From an uncultured Porphyromonadaceae bacterium (GTDB lineage Bacteria; Bacteroidota; Bacteroidia; Bacteroidales; Muribaculaceae), in contig URMS01000029.1 of the NCBI GenBank assembly GCA_900548975.1, forward strand, positions 1-36,686: DNA of 36,686 bases, given 5' to 3'. The position numbers and the translations under genes were made by a program. The notes under the pieces are model-generated. The model searched no databases, was not told where the DNA came from, and saw only the letters and a program-made list of their open reading frames with translations. Positions 7,895-16,023 of the stretch are shown piece by piece. Each line of letters opens with the position of its first letter. Position 1 is the stretch's first letter.

Positions 7895-8850
7895 AAAAGC
7901 TGACCGTACTTTTTCTCGGAGGCGCCAAGCGTGTGCGTATGGCCCGGCTATTCAAAGAGGCCGGACGCGCTATTGGCTACGATGTGGATATAATAGGCTA
8001 CGAACTCGATACGGCATGCCCGCTGGCAGCTGTAGCCGGTAAGATTGCCGTCGGGAAGCGATGGTCGGACCCTGATATTTTCGAGGATATCGATTCGGTG
8101 GTTACCGAGCATGATATAAATGCTATCGTGCCCTTTGTTGACGGCGCCGTCGGCATCGCCGCAGAGTATGCCGCCCGCTACAGCCACCGCGGCGTATTTG
8201 TGCCCGCTTCGGCGCGCGCGCTCGTCGACACGATGTTCGACAAAGTGGCGGCCGCCGAGCTTTTCGAGCGCAAGGGACTGCCGATACCCGCGACATATCG
8301 CGCCGGCGATCCGTGCCTGCGTCTTATTGCCAAGCCGCGGTTCGGTTCGGCCTCGAAAGGTATAGTGGAAATCAACAGTCTGCAGAAGCTCTACGAATTC
8401 CAGGGCCGCGAGGACAAATATCTGATTCAGGAGCGTATCGACAACCGCGAGGAGCTTACGGTGGACTGCTACGTGTCGGTGCGCACCGGCAGGATCGAAT
8501 GCGTGAGTCCGCGCCTGCGGCTCGAGACATCGGGCGGCGAGGTAGTGCGTACCATGACCGTCGACTGCCCCGAAGCGTCCGACCTCGCGCGCCGCGCCCT
8601 CGAGGCGACAGGGCTTCGCGGAGCCGTGACCGTGCAGATGATCCACGACCTCGATACCGGCCGGTATATGATAATGGAAATCAACCCGCGCCTTGGCGGC
8701 GGAGCAGTCGGCACGGTGTACTCCGGCTTCAATCTGCCCATGGCTATAATAGAGGAAGCTGCCGGGGAACCGGTAGCCGCCGGAGAACCGCATGCCGGCA
8801 TACTGACAGTGCGCTATCTTGAAGACGTAGTATTCAGACCCAATGACTGA
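7891..8850 (+). CDS. ATP-grasp domain protein of the nonulosonate cluster
   Basis: A 319-aa enzyme resembling the carbamoyl-phosphate-synthase-like ATP-grasp proteins common in bacterial polysaccharide clusters. It has an N-terminal pre-ATP-grasp Rossmann-like domain (KLTVLFLGGAKR; about 1-105) and an ATP-grasp fold with the Lys/Gly-rich loop AKPRFGSASKGI (about 146-158) and a C-terminal metal-binding MEINPRLGGG motif. Known ATP-grasp enzymes ligate a carboxylate to an amine or thiol via an acyl phosphate; the substrate here is unknown. Modification of a nonulosonic acid or its amino-sugar precursor is an inference from position. It overlaps legB by 4 nt and the synthase gene by 8 nt. Confidence 0.8.
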   Translation: MKKLTVLFLGGAKRVRMARLFKEAGRAIGYDVDIIGYELDTACPLAAVAGKIAVGKRWSDPDIFEDIDSVVTEHDINAIVPFVDGAVGIAAEYAARYSHRGVFVPASARALVDTMFDKVAAAELFERKGLPIPATYRAGDPCLRLIAKPRFGSASKGIVEINSLQKLYEFQGREDKYLIQERIDNREELTVDCYVSVRTGRIECVSPRLRLETSGGEVVRTMTVDCPEASDLARRALEATGLRGAVTVQMIHDLDTGRYMIMEINPRLGGGAVGTVYSGFNLPMAIIEEAAGEPVAAGEPHAGILTVRYLEDVVFRPND

Positions 8851-9853
8851 CAATAAGATAATAATCATAGCCGAGGCCGGTGTGAACCACAACGGCGACC
8901 TCGACATGGCGCGCCGCATGGTGTATGCCGCCAAGGAAGCGGGCGCCGACTATGTGAAATTCCAGACGGCCGTACCCGAACTGGTGATATCTACTTTCGC
9001 TCCCAAGGCCGAGTATCAGAAAAACACTACCGGCGAGGCCGAGAGTCAGCTCGAGATGTGCAAGGCCATCCATCTGCCTCTGTCGGACTACGCCGGCCTC
9101 AAAGAGCTTTGCGACAGTGTCGGCATAGGCTTCATGAGCACGCCTTTCGACCTCGTTTCCATCGATTGCCTGGCGCCTCTGGGCATGGACTACTGGAAGA
9201 TACCCTCGGGAGAGATAACCAACCTGCCGTATCTGCAGAAGATCGGCGCCCGCGGCGAGAAGATAATACTGTCGACCGGCATGGCCACACTCGCCGAGGT
9301 CGAGACCGCTCTGCAGGTGCTCGAGAAAGCGGGCACGCCGCGCTCGAATGTGTATGTGCTGCACTGCACCACGCAGTATCCGGCACCGCTGGAGTCGGTG
9401 AATCTCCGCGCCATGGACGCCCTCGCCACCCTCGGCTGTGCCGGTGTGGGCTACAGCGACCATACCGAAGGCATCGATGTGTCGGTGGCCGCGGCCGCAC
9501 GCGGCGCAGTGGTGATAGAGAAGCATTTTACCCTCGACCGCAATCTGCCCGGACCCGACCACAAGGCATCGCTCGAACCTGCCGAATTGAAGCACCTGGT
9601 CGACGCCGTGCGCCGTGTGTCGGTGATGCTGGGTTCGGAGGAAAAGATTGCCGCCGATGCCGAACGCCCCAATATGGAGGTTGCCCGCAAGAGCATAGTG
9701 GCCTCGCGCGCCATAGCTGCCGGCGAAGTCTTCTCGGAGGAGAATATCTGTGTAAAGCGCCCCGGCAACGGCATCTCGCCCATGCGCTGGTACGATGTGC
9801 TGGGCTGCAAGGCTCCGCGCGATTTCGCGCCCGACGAGCTTATCGAACTGTAA
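8843..9853 (+). CDS. NeuB/LegI-type nonulosonic acid synthase
   Basis: Condenses phosphoenolpyruvate with a six-carbon amino sugar to give a nine-carbon nonulosonic acid (sialic, legionaminic or pseudaminic type). The 336-aa protein has the TIM-barrel NeuB domain (IIAEAGVNHNGDLDMA near the N-terminus; FKIPSG-like WKIPSGEITN; HCTTQYP; GYSDHTEG; EKHFTLD) and a C-terminal antifreeze-like SAF domain from about residue 275 (ARKSIVASRAI, GEVFSEENICVKRPGNGISP). Complete and of normal length. Adjacency to a LegB-like dehydratase favours legionaminate (LegI) over sialate. No CMP-transferase, aminotransferase or epimerase gene for the pathway is in this window. The start overlaps the previous gene's stop by 8 nt. 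Confidence 0.9.
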   Translation: MTDNKIIIIAEAGVNHNGDLDMARRMVYAAKEAGADYVKFQTAVPELVISTFAPKAEYQKNTTGEAESQLEMCKAIHLPLSDYAGLKELCDSVGIGFMSTPFDLVSIDCLAPLGMDYWKIPSGEITNLPYLQKIGARGEKIILSTGMATLAEVETALQVLEKAGTPRSNVYVLHCTTQYPAPLESVNLRAMDALATLGCAGVGYSDHTEGIDVSVAAAARGAVVIEKHFTLDRNLPGPDHKASLEPAELKHLVDAVRRVSVMLGSEEKIAADAERPNMEVARKSIVASRAIAAGEVFSEENICVKRPGNGISPMRWYDVLGCKAPRDFAPDELIEL

Positions 9854-9888
9854 TTGAGTGACAGAGCAGTTTCCGGCGTATTCAGGGT

Positions 9889-11799
9889 ATGAAAAAGATT
9901 ATTCTTGCCCTTGTAATGGCCGGGAGCGCGGCAGCGGTCGCCGGACAGTCGATTTATCCGGGCAGCGCCGACGGCCGTACTGGCGTTGCCGATGTCTGCG
10001 AGGTAAAGGCCAAGGCTTTTCCTCTGAGTGATGTGCGTCTTTTGCCGGGCCGTCTGCGCGACAATCTGGAGCGTGACTCGGCGTGGATGGCGAACATCGA
10101 CGCGCGGCGCATGCTGCATTCGTTCCGCAACAACGCCGGTGTATATGCCGGTGTGGAAGGCGGATATGAGAGTGTGCGCAAATATGGCGGCTGGGAGTCG
10201 CTCGACTGCGATCTGCGCGGCCATACCACCGGGCATCTCATGTCGGCCTACGGACTGATGTACAACGCCACCGGCGCCGAAATTTTCAAGATCAAAGGCG
10301 ACAGTCTGGTCGCCGGTCTCGCCGAAGTGCAGGACGCTCTCGGCAACGGATATCTGAGCGCTTTCCCCGAAGAGCTTATCAACCGAAACATGCGCGGGAA
10401 GTCGGTATGGGCGCCGTGGTATACCCTTCACAAGATACTTTCGGGGCTTATCGACCAGTATGTGCTTGCCGGCAACGAACAGGCTTTGGCCGTAGCGCGC
10501 CGCATGGCCGACTGGGCCTGTGCCAAGCTCGACAGCGTACCCGAGGAGACGCGTCGGCTGATGCTGCGCAATGAATTCGGCGGCGTGAACGAGGCTTTCT
10601 ACAACCTCTATGCCGTCACCGCCGACGAGCGCTACCGTACGCTCGCCCGCTTTTTCTACCACAACGATGTGATAGATCCTCTGAAAGAGGGAAATACCGA
10701 TTTCGGCACCAAACATACCAATACATTTATACCCAAGGTGATTGCCGAGGCGCGCAACTACGAGCTGAGCGGCGACACCGTGTCGCGCGGTATTGCCGAA
10801 CTGTTCTGGCACTCTATGACCGGCCACCACTGCTTCGCTACCGGTTCGCTGAGTCAGAAAGAGCATTTCTTCGCACCCGAAAAGATGGCCGATTTCATCA
10901 ACGGCTACACCGGCGAGACATGCTGCACCTACAATATGCTCAAACTTTCGCGCCATCTATTCTGCTGGAATGCCGACCCGGCGGTGGCCGACTATTATGA
11001 GCGTTCGCTCTACAATCATATCCTCGCGCAGCAGGACACGGAGTCGGGTATGGTGTGCTATTTCCTGCCGCTTCTCAGCGGCGCCTACAAGGTGTACAGC
11101 ACACCCGAGCAGTCGTTCTGGTGCTGTGTGGGCAGCGGCTTCGAAAGCCATGCCAAGTATGCCGAGGCTATCTACTATCATGCGCCGGGCCGTCTGTTTG
11201 TGAATCTTTTCGCTCCGTCGCGGCTCAACTGGCGCGACGCCGGCATGAAGCTGACGCAGACCACCGGCTTCCCGGTGTCGCAGCGCACGTGCATCACTGT
11301 CGACGAGGCCGACGGCCGACGTGCCGTGATATCGCTGCGCTATCCGTGGTGGAGCGGATGCCCCGTGGTGAAGGTCAACGGTAAGGCCGTGAAGGTGAGC
11401 ACCGGTCCGTCGTCGTATATCGACATAGAGCGCCGCTGGCGTGCCGGCGACCGCATAGAGGCCGAGTTCCCGATGTCGCTGCATATGGAGTATGCCGACA
11501 GCGCGCACACACGCGGTGCGGTGCTGTACGGACCTGTGGTATTGGCGGCCGATATGGGCACCGAGGGTATGGAAGGCCCGGCGCCGTTCTCCGATCCTAC
11601 GGTGCGAAACGATTATTATACATATAATTATCATGTGCCGGCCGAACTCGACAACACCCTTAAGCTCGATAATGGTGTGCCTGCGCTCGAGCGTATTCCC
11701 GGTACCTTGCGTTTCAAGGCGCCCGACGGTAAGGAGCTACAGCCTCTCTACGACATGCACCGCCGCCGCTACACTGTCTACTTCGATACAAAAGATTGA
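9889..11799 (+). CDS. Secreted GH127 family glycoside hydrolase (beta-L-arabinofuranosidase-like)
   Basis: A 636-aa protein of the GH127 (former DUF1680) family, whose characterised members are beta-L-arabinofuranosidases using a zinc-bound cysteine nucleophile. The metal/catalytic set is visible: Glu343 and Cys345 in ETCCTYN, and Cys412/Cys413 in WCCVGSG, matching the known Glu-Cys-Cys-Cys arrangement. An N-terminal signal peptide (MKKIILALVMAGSAAAVAG) indicates export to the periplasm or surface. Fold expectation is an (alpha/alpha)6 barrel followed by beta domains. It begins 35 bp after the nonulosonate synthase and may be the last gene of that operon, though its function is catabolic. Related GH146 enzymes are the main alternative assignment. 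Confidence 0.88.
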   Translation: MKKIILALVMAGSAAAVAGQSIYPGSADGRTGVADVCEVKAKAFPLSDVRLLPGRLRDNLERDSAWMANIDARRMLHSFRNNAGVYAGVEGGYESVRKYGGWESLDCDLRGHTTGHLMSAYGLMYNATGAEIFKIKGDSLVAGLAEVQDALGNGYLSAFPEELINRNMRGKSVWAPWYTLHKILSGLIDQYVLAGNEQALAVARRMADWACAKLDSVPEETRRLMLRNEFGGVNEAFYNLYAVTADERYRTLARFFYHNDVIDPLKEGNTDFGTKHTNTFIPKVIAEARNYELSGDTVSRGIAELFWHSMTGHHCFATGSLSQKEHFFAPEKMADFINGYTGETCCTYNMLKLSRHLFCWNADPAVADYYERSLYNHILAQQDTESGMVCYFLPLLSGAYKVYSTPEQSFWCCVGSGFESHAKYAEAIYYHAPGRLFVNLFAPSRLNWRDAGMKLTQTTGFPVSQRTCITVDEADGRRAVISLRYPWWSGCPVVKVNGKAVKVSTGPSSYIDIERRWRAGDRIEAEFPMSLHMEYADSAHTRGAVLYGPVVLAADMGTEGMEGPAPFSDPTVRNDYYTYNYHVPAELDNTLKLDNGVPALERIPGTLRFKAPDGKELQPLYDMHRRRYTVYFDTKD

Positions 11800-11810
11800 C
11801 GGGCGCCTTT

Positions 11811-11939
11811 GATATTCAACCGCTGGCCGCGGTTGGATGTTCCGCGGGGCACGTGACCTGGTGTATGGCCGCCTGCGGCGTCCAAACCCCAGGCTGTGTG
11901 AATATTCAAGCGCTCCGCGCTTGCTATGGGTTGAATATC
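11811..11939. repeat. Long-range palindromic element with internal hairpins
   Basis: The outer arms GATATTCAACC (11811-11821) and GGTTGAATATC (11929-11939) are perfect complements about 107 nt apart. Nested inside are CAACCGC/GCGGTTG (11819-11836), a CCTGG/CCAGG stem enclosing GCCGC/GCGGC (about 11868-11879), and AAGCGC/GCGCTT (about 11908-11922). It lies just after the GH127 gene and directly abuts hairpin array copy C. No coding potential seen. Confidence 0.75.
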
Positions 11940-11951
11940 CGTAGGGTGGGA

Positions 11952-12172
11952 AACCTCCGCAGGAGGTTGATTATGAATAGCCCGGCATGCCGATGTGCAT
12001 GCCGGGTCTTTGGGTTTTTATTAGGAAAAAGCCTCTGGAGGAGGCTGATTATTTTTTGCGTAGGCGGACCGTTAAGCGGCCTCCGCCGGAGGTCTTGATG
12101 TCGTTGGGCGTTTTTTTGACCCGGCATGCGCGTTGGCATGCAGGCTATTCGAAATCAGCCTCCTGCGGAGGC
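11952..12172. repeat. Copy C (inverted) of the six-hairpin repeat
   Basis: Read on the minus strand, this 221-bp block reproduces copy A hairpin by hairpin in the same order with nearly the same linkers, for example GTCAAAAAAACGCCCAA and GGCTATTCATAATCAACC. Differences such as CCTCCTCC versus CCTCTTCC at hairpin tips and in loops are few. It is therefore an intact inverted copy about 12 kb from copy A. It sits between the convergent GH127 and ferritin genes. Confidence 0.88.
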
Positions 12173-12209
12173 GTAGGGCGGCCACCACGGAGTGGTGAAA
12201 GAGGTTAGG

Positions 12210-12399
12210 CCCGGGTTAAGGGTCGCCGCCAGACGCCCGCAACCCGGGTTTATTATGATAGCAATATAATGATACGACTCTGTAGGAGTCGCACAATATC
12301 ATCAACGCGATTGTGCGACTCCTACAGAGTCGGTTTTTCTGAAAAAAATTACATGAAAAACCCGGGTTGCGGGCGCCTGGCGGCGACCCTTAACCCGGG
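12210..12399. repeat. Nested double inverted repeat (39-bp outer, 23-bp inner arms)
   Basis: The outer arms at 12210-12248 and 12361-12399 are reverse complements over 39 bp with a single mismatch, extending about 3 bp further inward. The inner arms at 12275-12297 and 12310-12332 are perfect 23-bp complements with a 12-nt loop. Each arm is itself palindromic (CCCGGGTT/AACCCGGG ends in the outer arms; CGACTC/GAGTCG in the inner arms), so several mutually exclusive folds exist. ACCAC/GTGGT mini-palindromes flank the whole block at 12183-12197 and 12413-12427. Confidence 0.9.
12275..12337 (+). terminator. Hairpin plus T-run, possible terminator of the GH127 operon
   Basis: The inner 23-bp stem is followed on the plus strand by GTTTTTCT, giving an intrinsic-terminator shape. 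It lies about 470 bp beyond the GH127 stop, so it would end read-through transcription from the envelope operon before the convergent ferritin gene. Confidence 0.45.
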
Positions 12400-12438
12400 T
12401 CTAATTTCTTTTACCACTACGTGGTAGCCTGTCGCTTT

Positions 12439-12957
12439 TTATGCGTTGGCCAGGGGGGAGGGAACGTTGAATACGCGGGTGGCGAGTTCCTGGTCGAGCA
12501 TGTAGAGGGCGAGGCCGTTGTCGCCGATGAGTTTGAGGCGGTCGATGAGGCTCTGTGCGGTTTCTTCTTCCTCTACCTGTTCGGAAACGAACCAGTCGAG
12601 TTTGCCGCGGGTGGCGTAGTCGTGTTCGGCTTCGGCAAGGGCGTAGAGGTTGTTGATAAGAGCGGTCACTTTTTCTTCGTGTGCAAGAGTTGCCTCGAAG
12701 GCTGCGAGCGGGCTGTCCCATGTGGCGGGCACGGCGTCGATGGGTTTGAGTTCTACGCGACCGCCGCGGCTATTGAGATAGTTCATGAAGATTTCGGCGT
12801 GAGCCTGCTCTTCCTTGAACTGGATTTTGAACCAGTTTGCGATACCGGCTTTGCCTTCGGCTTCGAAGTGCATACCCATGGCAAGATAGAGATATGCCGA
12901 CCAGAATTCGGCATTGATCTGGGCGTTGATAGCGTCCTGGATTTTAGGGCTGATCAT
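12439..12957 (-). CDS. ftnA: Ferritin
   Basis: Non-haem ferritin, 172 aa, forming a 24-subunit shell that oxidises and stores iron in the cytoplasm. A four-helix bundle with ferroxidase-type residues is visible: Glu near position 17 in NAEFWSAYLYL, the EEQAHAEIF pair in helix B, and the EHDYATRGKLDWFVSEQVEEEE segment with the QxxxE pattern. Length and residues are those of bacterial FtnA; no bacterioferritin haem Met signature was noted. The ATG at 12957 is followed by the typical MISPKIQDAINAQINAEFWS. It lies 30 bp after the GT39 gene on the same strand; read-through is possible but a private promoter inside the GT39 gene end cannot be excluded. No matching TAnnTTTG was seen in the gap. Confidence 0.95.
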   Translation of the reverse strand: MISPKIQDAINAQINAEFWSAYLYLAMGMHFEAEGKAGIANWFKIQFKEEQAHAEIFMNYLNSRGGRVELKPIDAVPATWDSPLAAFEATLAHEEKVTALINNLYALAEAEHDYATRGKLDWFVSEQVEEEETAQSLIDRLKLIGDNGLALYMLDQELATRVFNVPSPLANA

Positions 12958-12987
12958 AGCTTGATTAGTTAGTTGGTTAATGTGGTT

Positions 12988-14589
12988 TTATTTTCTGACA
13001 GCCAGTCCGATGGGCTCGCGATGGTCGCAGGAGCGCTTCAGCAGCGGCTCGTAGTCGAAATTGCGCCAGAGGCCGGTAGTGTCGGCGCGTTCCGATACCA
13101 GCAGCAGGGTTCCGGAGGGGTATTGAGCGGCTTCGTCGAGGGTTTTGACTGTCCGTATTTTATCGTCGAGATAGTAGTTGAGAGTAAACAGGCGGTGATT
13201 ATAGAAGTATTCGAGCGACAGCACCTGTGCCTGCGGATCGGAGGTGAGACGGTCGAGAACCTGCTTGTCGCTGCGGGGGTTGAGCACGGCGGGCGCCACT
13301 ACTGCAATGTAGCACAGCAGCATGGACCATACTATGGCCAAGCAGTGACCTACGGCGCTGTGGCGGTTGACCATCCAGGCGATGCCTGCGGCCATGGGTA
13401 CCGCCAGTATTATATAGTTCCACCATTTCAGCGGGTCGAGCACGAGCGATGGTATGGGCCATATGCCGGCAGCCACTACCGCAATGGGTGCCAGGACAGC
13501 CAGAACGGCCATGAACCAGGTGAAAACTCTCACGGGCTTGGCAGCGGCGCCGCTGTAGAGTATAGATGCCACGGCATAGGCCATGAAGGGATATGCCGGC
13601 AGCAGATACACGCTGCGTTTGCTCTCGGGAATGCAGTAGAACACTATCACAGTCACCGCTACGGTGAGGCTGAACAGACCGGCAGGGGTGAGGGCCGAGC
13701 GAGTGCGGTGTCGCCATGCGAAGGCGGCCATGAGCACCGCGAGTGTCCACGGCAGCATGCCGGCCAGGATGGTCAGGAAGTTGTAATAGATGGGCTGTAC
13801 GTGGCTGTCGTAGGACATGGTGCCGAGGAGTCGTCCGATATTCTCTTCCATCATGAGGTCGACGAAATGCTGTCCGCCTCGGGCGGCAGCCACGTAGAAC
13901 CACCATGCCAGCGGCAGCAGTGCCGCCAGTGCCAGACCGAGCATTTTGCCGAGAGTGGGGAAGAAGCGGTCGCCGCGAAGCAGGGCGTAGATACCCATGG
14001 CGAAGCAAGGAAGCATGGAGCCGACGGGCCCCTTGGTGAGTGCCGCACAGCTGAAAAGCGCCCATGCCGCCAGCCAGCGCAGTGCCTTGAAGCGGCAGTC
14101 GGTGCGCCGTAGGCTGTAGAGCATATATAGTCCGCCGACCATGCATGCGGTGAGCACCATGTCGAGACGGCATGCTATGCCGGCACGGAACACCTCGACA
14201 CATGTGACGGTGACGAAGCCGAATATCAGGGCGAAGCGTGTGCCGCGCTCGCGGCGCGCCCAGACGTAGCCGCCCATGACCATGGCGATGAGGGCGAGCG
14301 CCGATGGCAGGCGCGAGATATACTCGTTGACAGTACCTCCGTTGAATACAAGAGCGAAGATGCTCATGAGCCACGCCAGGAACGGCGGCTTGAAAGGGAT
14401 GTCGCCGCCGTAGTTGGTGGGCAGAATCCAGTCGCCGCTTTCGAGTATCGACACGGCGACAATGGCCTCGCGGGGCTCGCCTTTGGAGTTGAACAGAATT
14501 TCGCCGAGCCAGGGCAGCAGCAATATTGCCATGGCCGAAAGCAGCAGCAGTGCTGCGCCGGGCATGTGGGGGTCGAGCCTTGCTTTCAT
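12988..14589 (-). CDS. ArnT-like GT39 family membrane glycosyltransferase
   Basis: Integral membrane glycosyltransferase of the GT39/GT83 (PMT/ArnT) superfamily, which moves a sugar from a polyprenyl-phosphate donor to lipid A, a protein or another acceptor on the periplasmic face. There are about a dozen hydrophobic segments. The first extracytoplasmic loop carries the characteristic EPREAIVAVSILESGDWILP pattern with acidic/Arg residues, followed by KPPFLAW. The protein is 533 aa from the ATG at 14589; a GTG at 14613 overlapping the upstream gene would add 8 residues (MPTDIDQN) and is less likely. It is the third gene of a minus-strand operon with DUF456 and DUF4919 genes. The acceptor is unknown. 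Confidence 0.85.
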   Translation of the reverse strand: MKARLDPHMPGAALLLLSAMAILLLPWLGEILFNSKGEPREAIVAVSILESGDWILPTNYGGDIPFKPPFLAWLMSIFALVFNGGTVNEYISRLPSALALIAMVMGGYVWARRERGTRFALIFGFVTVTCVEVFRAGIACRLDMVLTACMVGGLYMLYSLRRTDCRFKALRWLAAWALFSCAALTKGPVGSMLPCFAMGIYALLRGDRFFPTLGKMLGLALAALLPLAWWFYVAAARGGQHFVDLMMEENIGRLLGTMSYDSHVQPIYYNFLTILAGMLPWTLAVLMAAFAWRHRTRSALTPAGLFSLTVAVTVIVFYCIPESKRSVYLLPAYPFMAYAVASILYSGAAAKPVRVFTWFMAVLAVLAPIAVVAAGIWPIPSLVLDPLKWWNYIILAVPMAAGIAWMVNRHSAVGHCLAIVWSMLLCYIAVVAPAVLNPRSDKQVLDRLTSDPQAQVLSLEYFYNHRLFTLNYYLDDKIRTVKTLDEAAQYPSGTLLLVSERADTTGLWRNFDYEPLLKRSCDHREPIGLAVRK

Positions 14590-14602
14590 ATTTTGGTCGA
14601 TG

Positions 14603-15337
14603 TCAGTTGGCACTTGCGTTGTCGAGCTCCGACGGGTGCTTTATGAAATACTGCCGGAGCATTTCGGCTATGTCGAAGTAGTAGCCATCCTGATTGTTGC
14701 GGGCGTTTTTCTCCACGGCGATGAAGTCGAAGTGCGGAGGCTCGAAGCGCTGGCTCTGAGCCATTTTGCCCGAAAGATTGAGGAAGTCGTATTCGTGCTG
14801 GGGATATACCACTACAAAGGCGTTTTCGGGGTTGGTTCCGTTTCCAGAGGCCGCGATTACCAGAAGCAGATGGTTGAGCTTGTACTGCCATATCTTGGCG
14901 AGGTCGAACTTGCCGTTCTGCTCGTAGACGAATATACGGTTGGTGAGCTGACGCAGATCCACAGGGTTGTCATCGAGCACCTGGAGGGCATAGTCGAGTA
15001 TCTTGGTGCGGTCGGCGCGGGTGCGTTTCTCCTTGGCGTAGATGGGCTGGAGTTCCTGCAGGAGGGTGGGGTTTGGCGCCTCGCGGTAGGGGTCGTAGTC
15101 CTCCTGGAAGAAAGTGCCGTAGTAGAAATACTGGAATTCCTCGGCTGTCATGGTGGTGTCGTTGGCGTTGAAGGCCTTGAGCAGCCGGGGATAGTAGAAT
15201 TTCGAGTTTTCGTCGGTCGACTCGCGCGCGATGGCGTCGAGGTCGGGTCGGCCAAGGTCGGCGCGGGCGCTGCCCTTGGCTGCGGCGGTGAGAGAAACCG
15301 CTATGGCGATGGCTGATATGATGGTTCTGAATTTCAT
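14603..15337 (-). CDS. DUF4919 family exported protein
   Basis: A 244-aa protein with an N-terminal signal peptide (MKFRTIISAIAIAVSLTAAAKG). The body, including FYYPRLLKAFNANDTTMTAEEFQYFYYG, is typical of DUF4919, a Bacteroidota family of unknown function, and helical in character. The ATG at 15337 is chosen because it overlaps the DUF456 gene's stop (ATGA) and gives a clean signal peptide; the longer frame upstream is Arg-rich and reads antisense-like. It probably resides in the periplasm or outer membrane. It ends 13 bp before the GT39 start, so the three genes look like a single transcript. Confidence 0.78.
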   Translation of the reverse strand: MKFRTIISAIAIAVSLTAAAKGSARADLGRPDLDAIARESTDENSKFYYPRLLKAFNANDTTMTAEEFQYFYYGTFFQEDYDPYREAPNPTLLQELQPIYAKEKRTRADRTKILDYALQVLDDNPVDLRQLTNRIFVYEQNGKFDLAKIWQYKLNHLLLVIAASGNGTNPENAFVVVYPQHEYDFLNLSGKMAQSQRFEPPHFDFIAVEKNARNNQDGYYFDIAEMLRQYFIKHPSELDNASAN

Positions 15338-15810
15338 AGCAAGGTGGCGACTGTGATGCCGCAGATTGAACATGCCACCACGGCCCTGAGGCCCATGGAG
15401 CACAGGAAATTGATGAAAACGGGAGCAAACAGCGGCAGCGAGTGCGGGCAGCGCGGTGTGCTGCGGAATGCCAGTGCTCCGAGAGCGGCCCCTATGGCGC
15501 TGCCGGTGATGACGGCCGCTACGGTGGGTGCCGCAACGAAGCCTACGAGCGTGCCGGCGATGGCGCCGACCACGATATAGGGATTGCCCCGGCGGGTAAG
15601 GGCTTTCTCGCGCGGAGCGAAAACGCCTATGCCGATCACGAGCGCGGCGGTAATGCCCCAAAAAAGGATTGTGGCGCCGTCGAAATGGCCTGCGAACCAG
15701 GCGCACGACAGCCCCGCAAAGGAAGCGAGAACAGCCGGGAAACGGGGCACAAAACAGGCGAGCACCCCGATGGCGCACAGTACGATGGCGATGATGGCGA
15801 GTACGGACAT
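15334..15810 (-). CDS. DUF456 family small membrane protein
   Basis: A 158-aa hydrophobic protein with several transmembrane segments and glycine-rich helices (GAIAGTLVGFVAAP, GSAIGAALGAL), matching the DUF456 family. The charged loop FAPREKALTRRGNPYIVVG separates helix pairs. Function is unknown; the glycine-rich pairs are seen in small membrane proteins with glycine-zipper-like packing. It is the first gene of the DUF456-DUF4919-GT39 operon and overlaps the next gene by 4 nt. Confidence 0.75.
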   Translation of the reverse strand: MSVLAIIAIVLCAIGVLACFVPRFPAVLASFAGLSCAWFAGHFDGATILFWGITAALVIGIGVFAPREKALTRRGNPYIVVGAIAGTLVGFVAAPTVAAVITGSAIGAALGALAFRSTPRCPHSLPLFAPVFINFLCSMGLRAVVACSICGITVATLL

Positions 15811-15862
15811 AGACAGATTGATGTTGCGCGGCAGCGGGCCGCAGATTGCGTTTTGTAACTTA

Positions 15863-15870
15863 CAAAGATA
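15863..15870 (-). promoter_or_regulatory. -7 box for the DUF456-DUF4919-GT39 operon
   Basis: The minus strand reads TATCTTTG (TAnnTTTG) 52 nt upstream of the DUF456 start. No convincing -33 element at 19-21 nt spacing was found, so this is a half-supported promoter. Confidence 0.4.
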
Positions 15871-15992
15871 GCGATTTCGCCCAAGTCCGCGCAGCTTTTA
15901 ACTAAAATTAAATTTTATATCTGCGGTTCTGCGACAACCGGCGAAAAGTGGCTGTCGGCAGCCGACATTTTTGTGGCGGTGAACAGATTTTT

Positions 15993-16023
15993 TTTGAGTT
16001 GATGAAACTTTTATGTACTTTTG
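15993..16023 (+). promoter_or_regulatory. Promoter of the rluB-asnS transcript
   Basis: TTTG at 15993-15996, a 19-nt spacer and TACTTTTG at 16016-16023 match the Bacteroidota consensus. The predicted start near 16028 leaves about 145 nt of leader before the ATG at 16175. Confidence 0.7.

Noticed and set aside
12973..14112. A 379-codon plus-strand frame opposite the GT39 gene
   Set aside because: His/Gln/Gly-rich antisense translation of a hydrophobic membrane protein; no signal or domain.
14613..14613. GTG at 14613 as start of the GT39 gene
   Set aside because: The ATG at 14589 gives a better N-terminus and avoids overlapping the upstream stop; the 8 extra residues look unlike the family.
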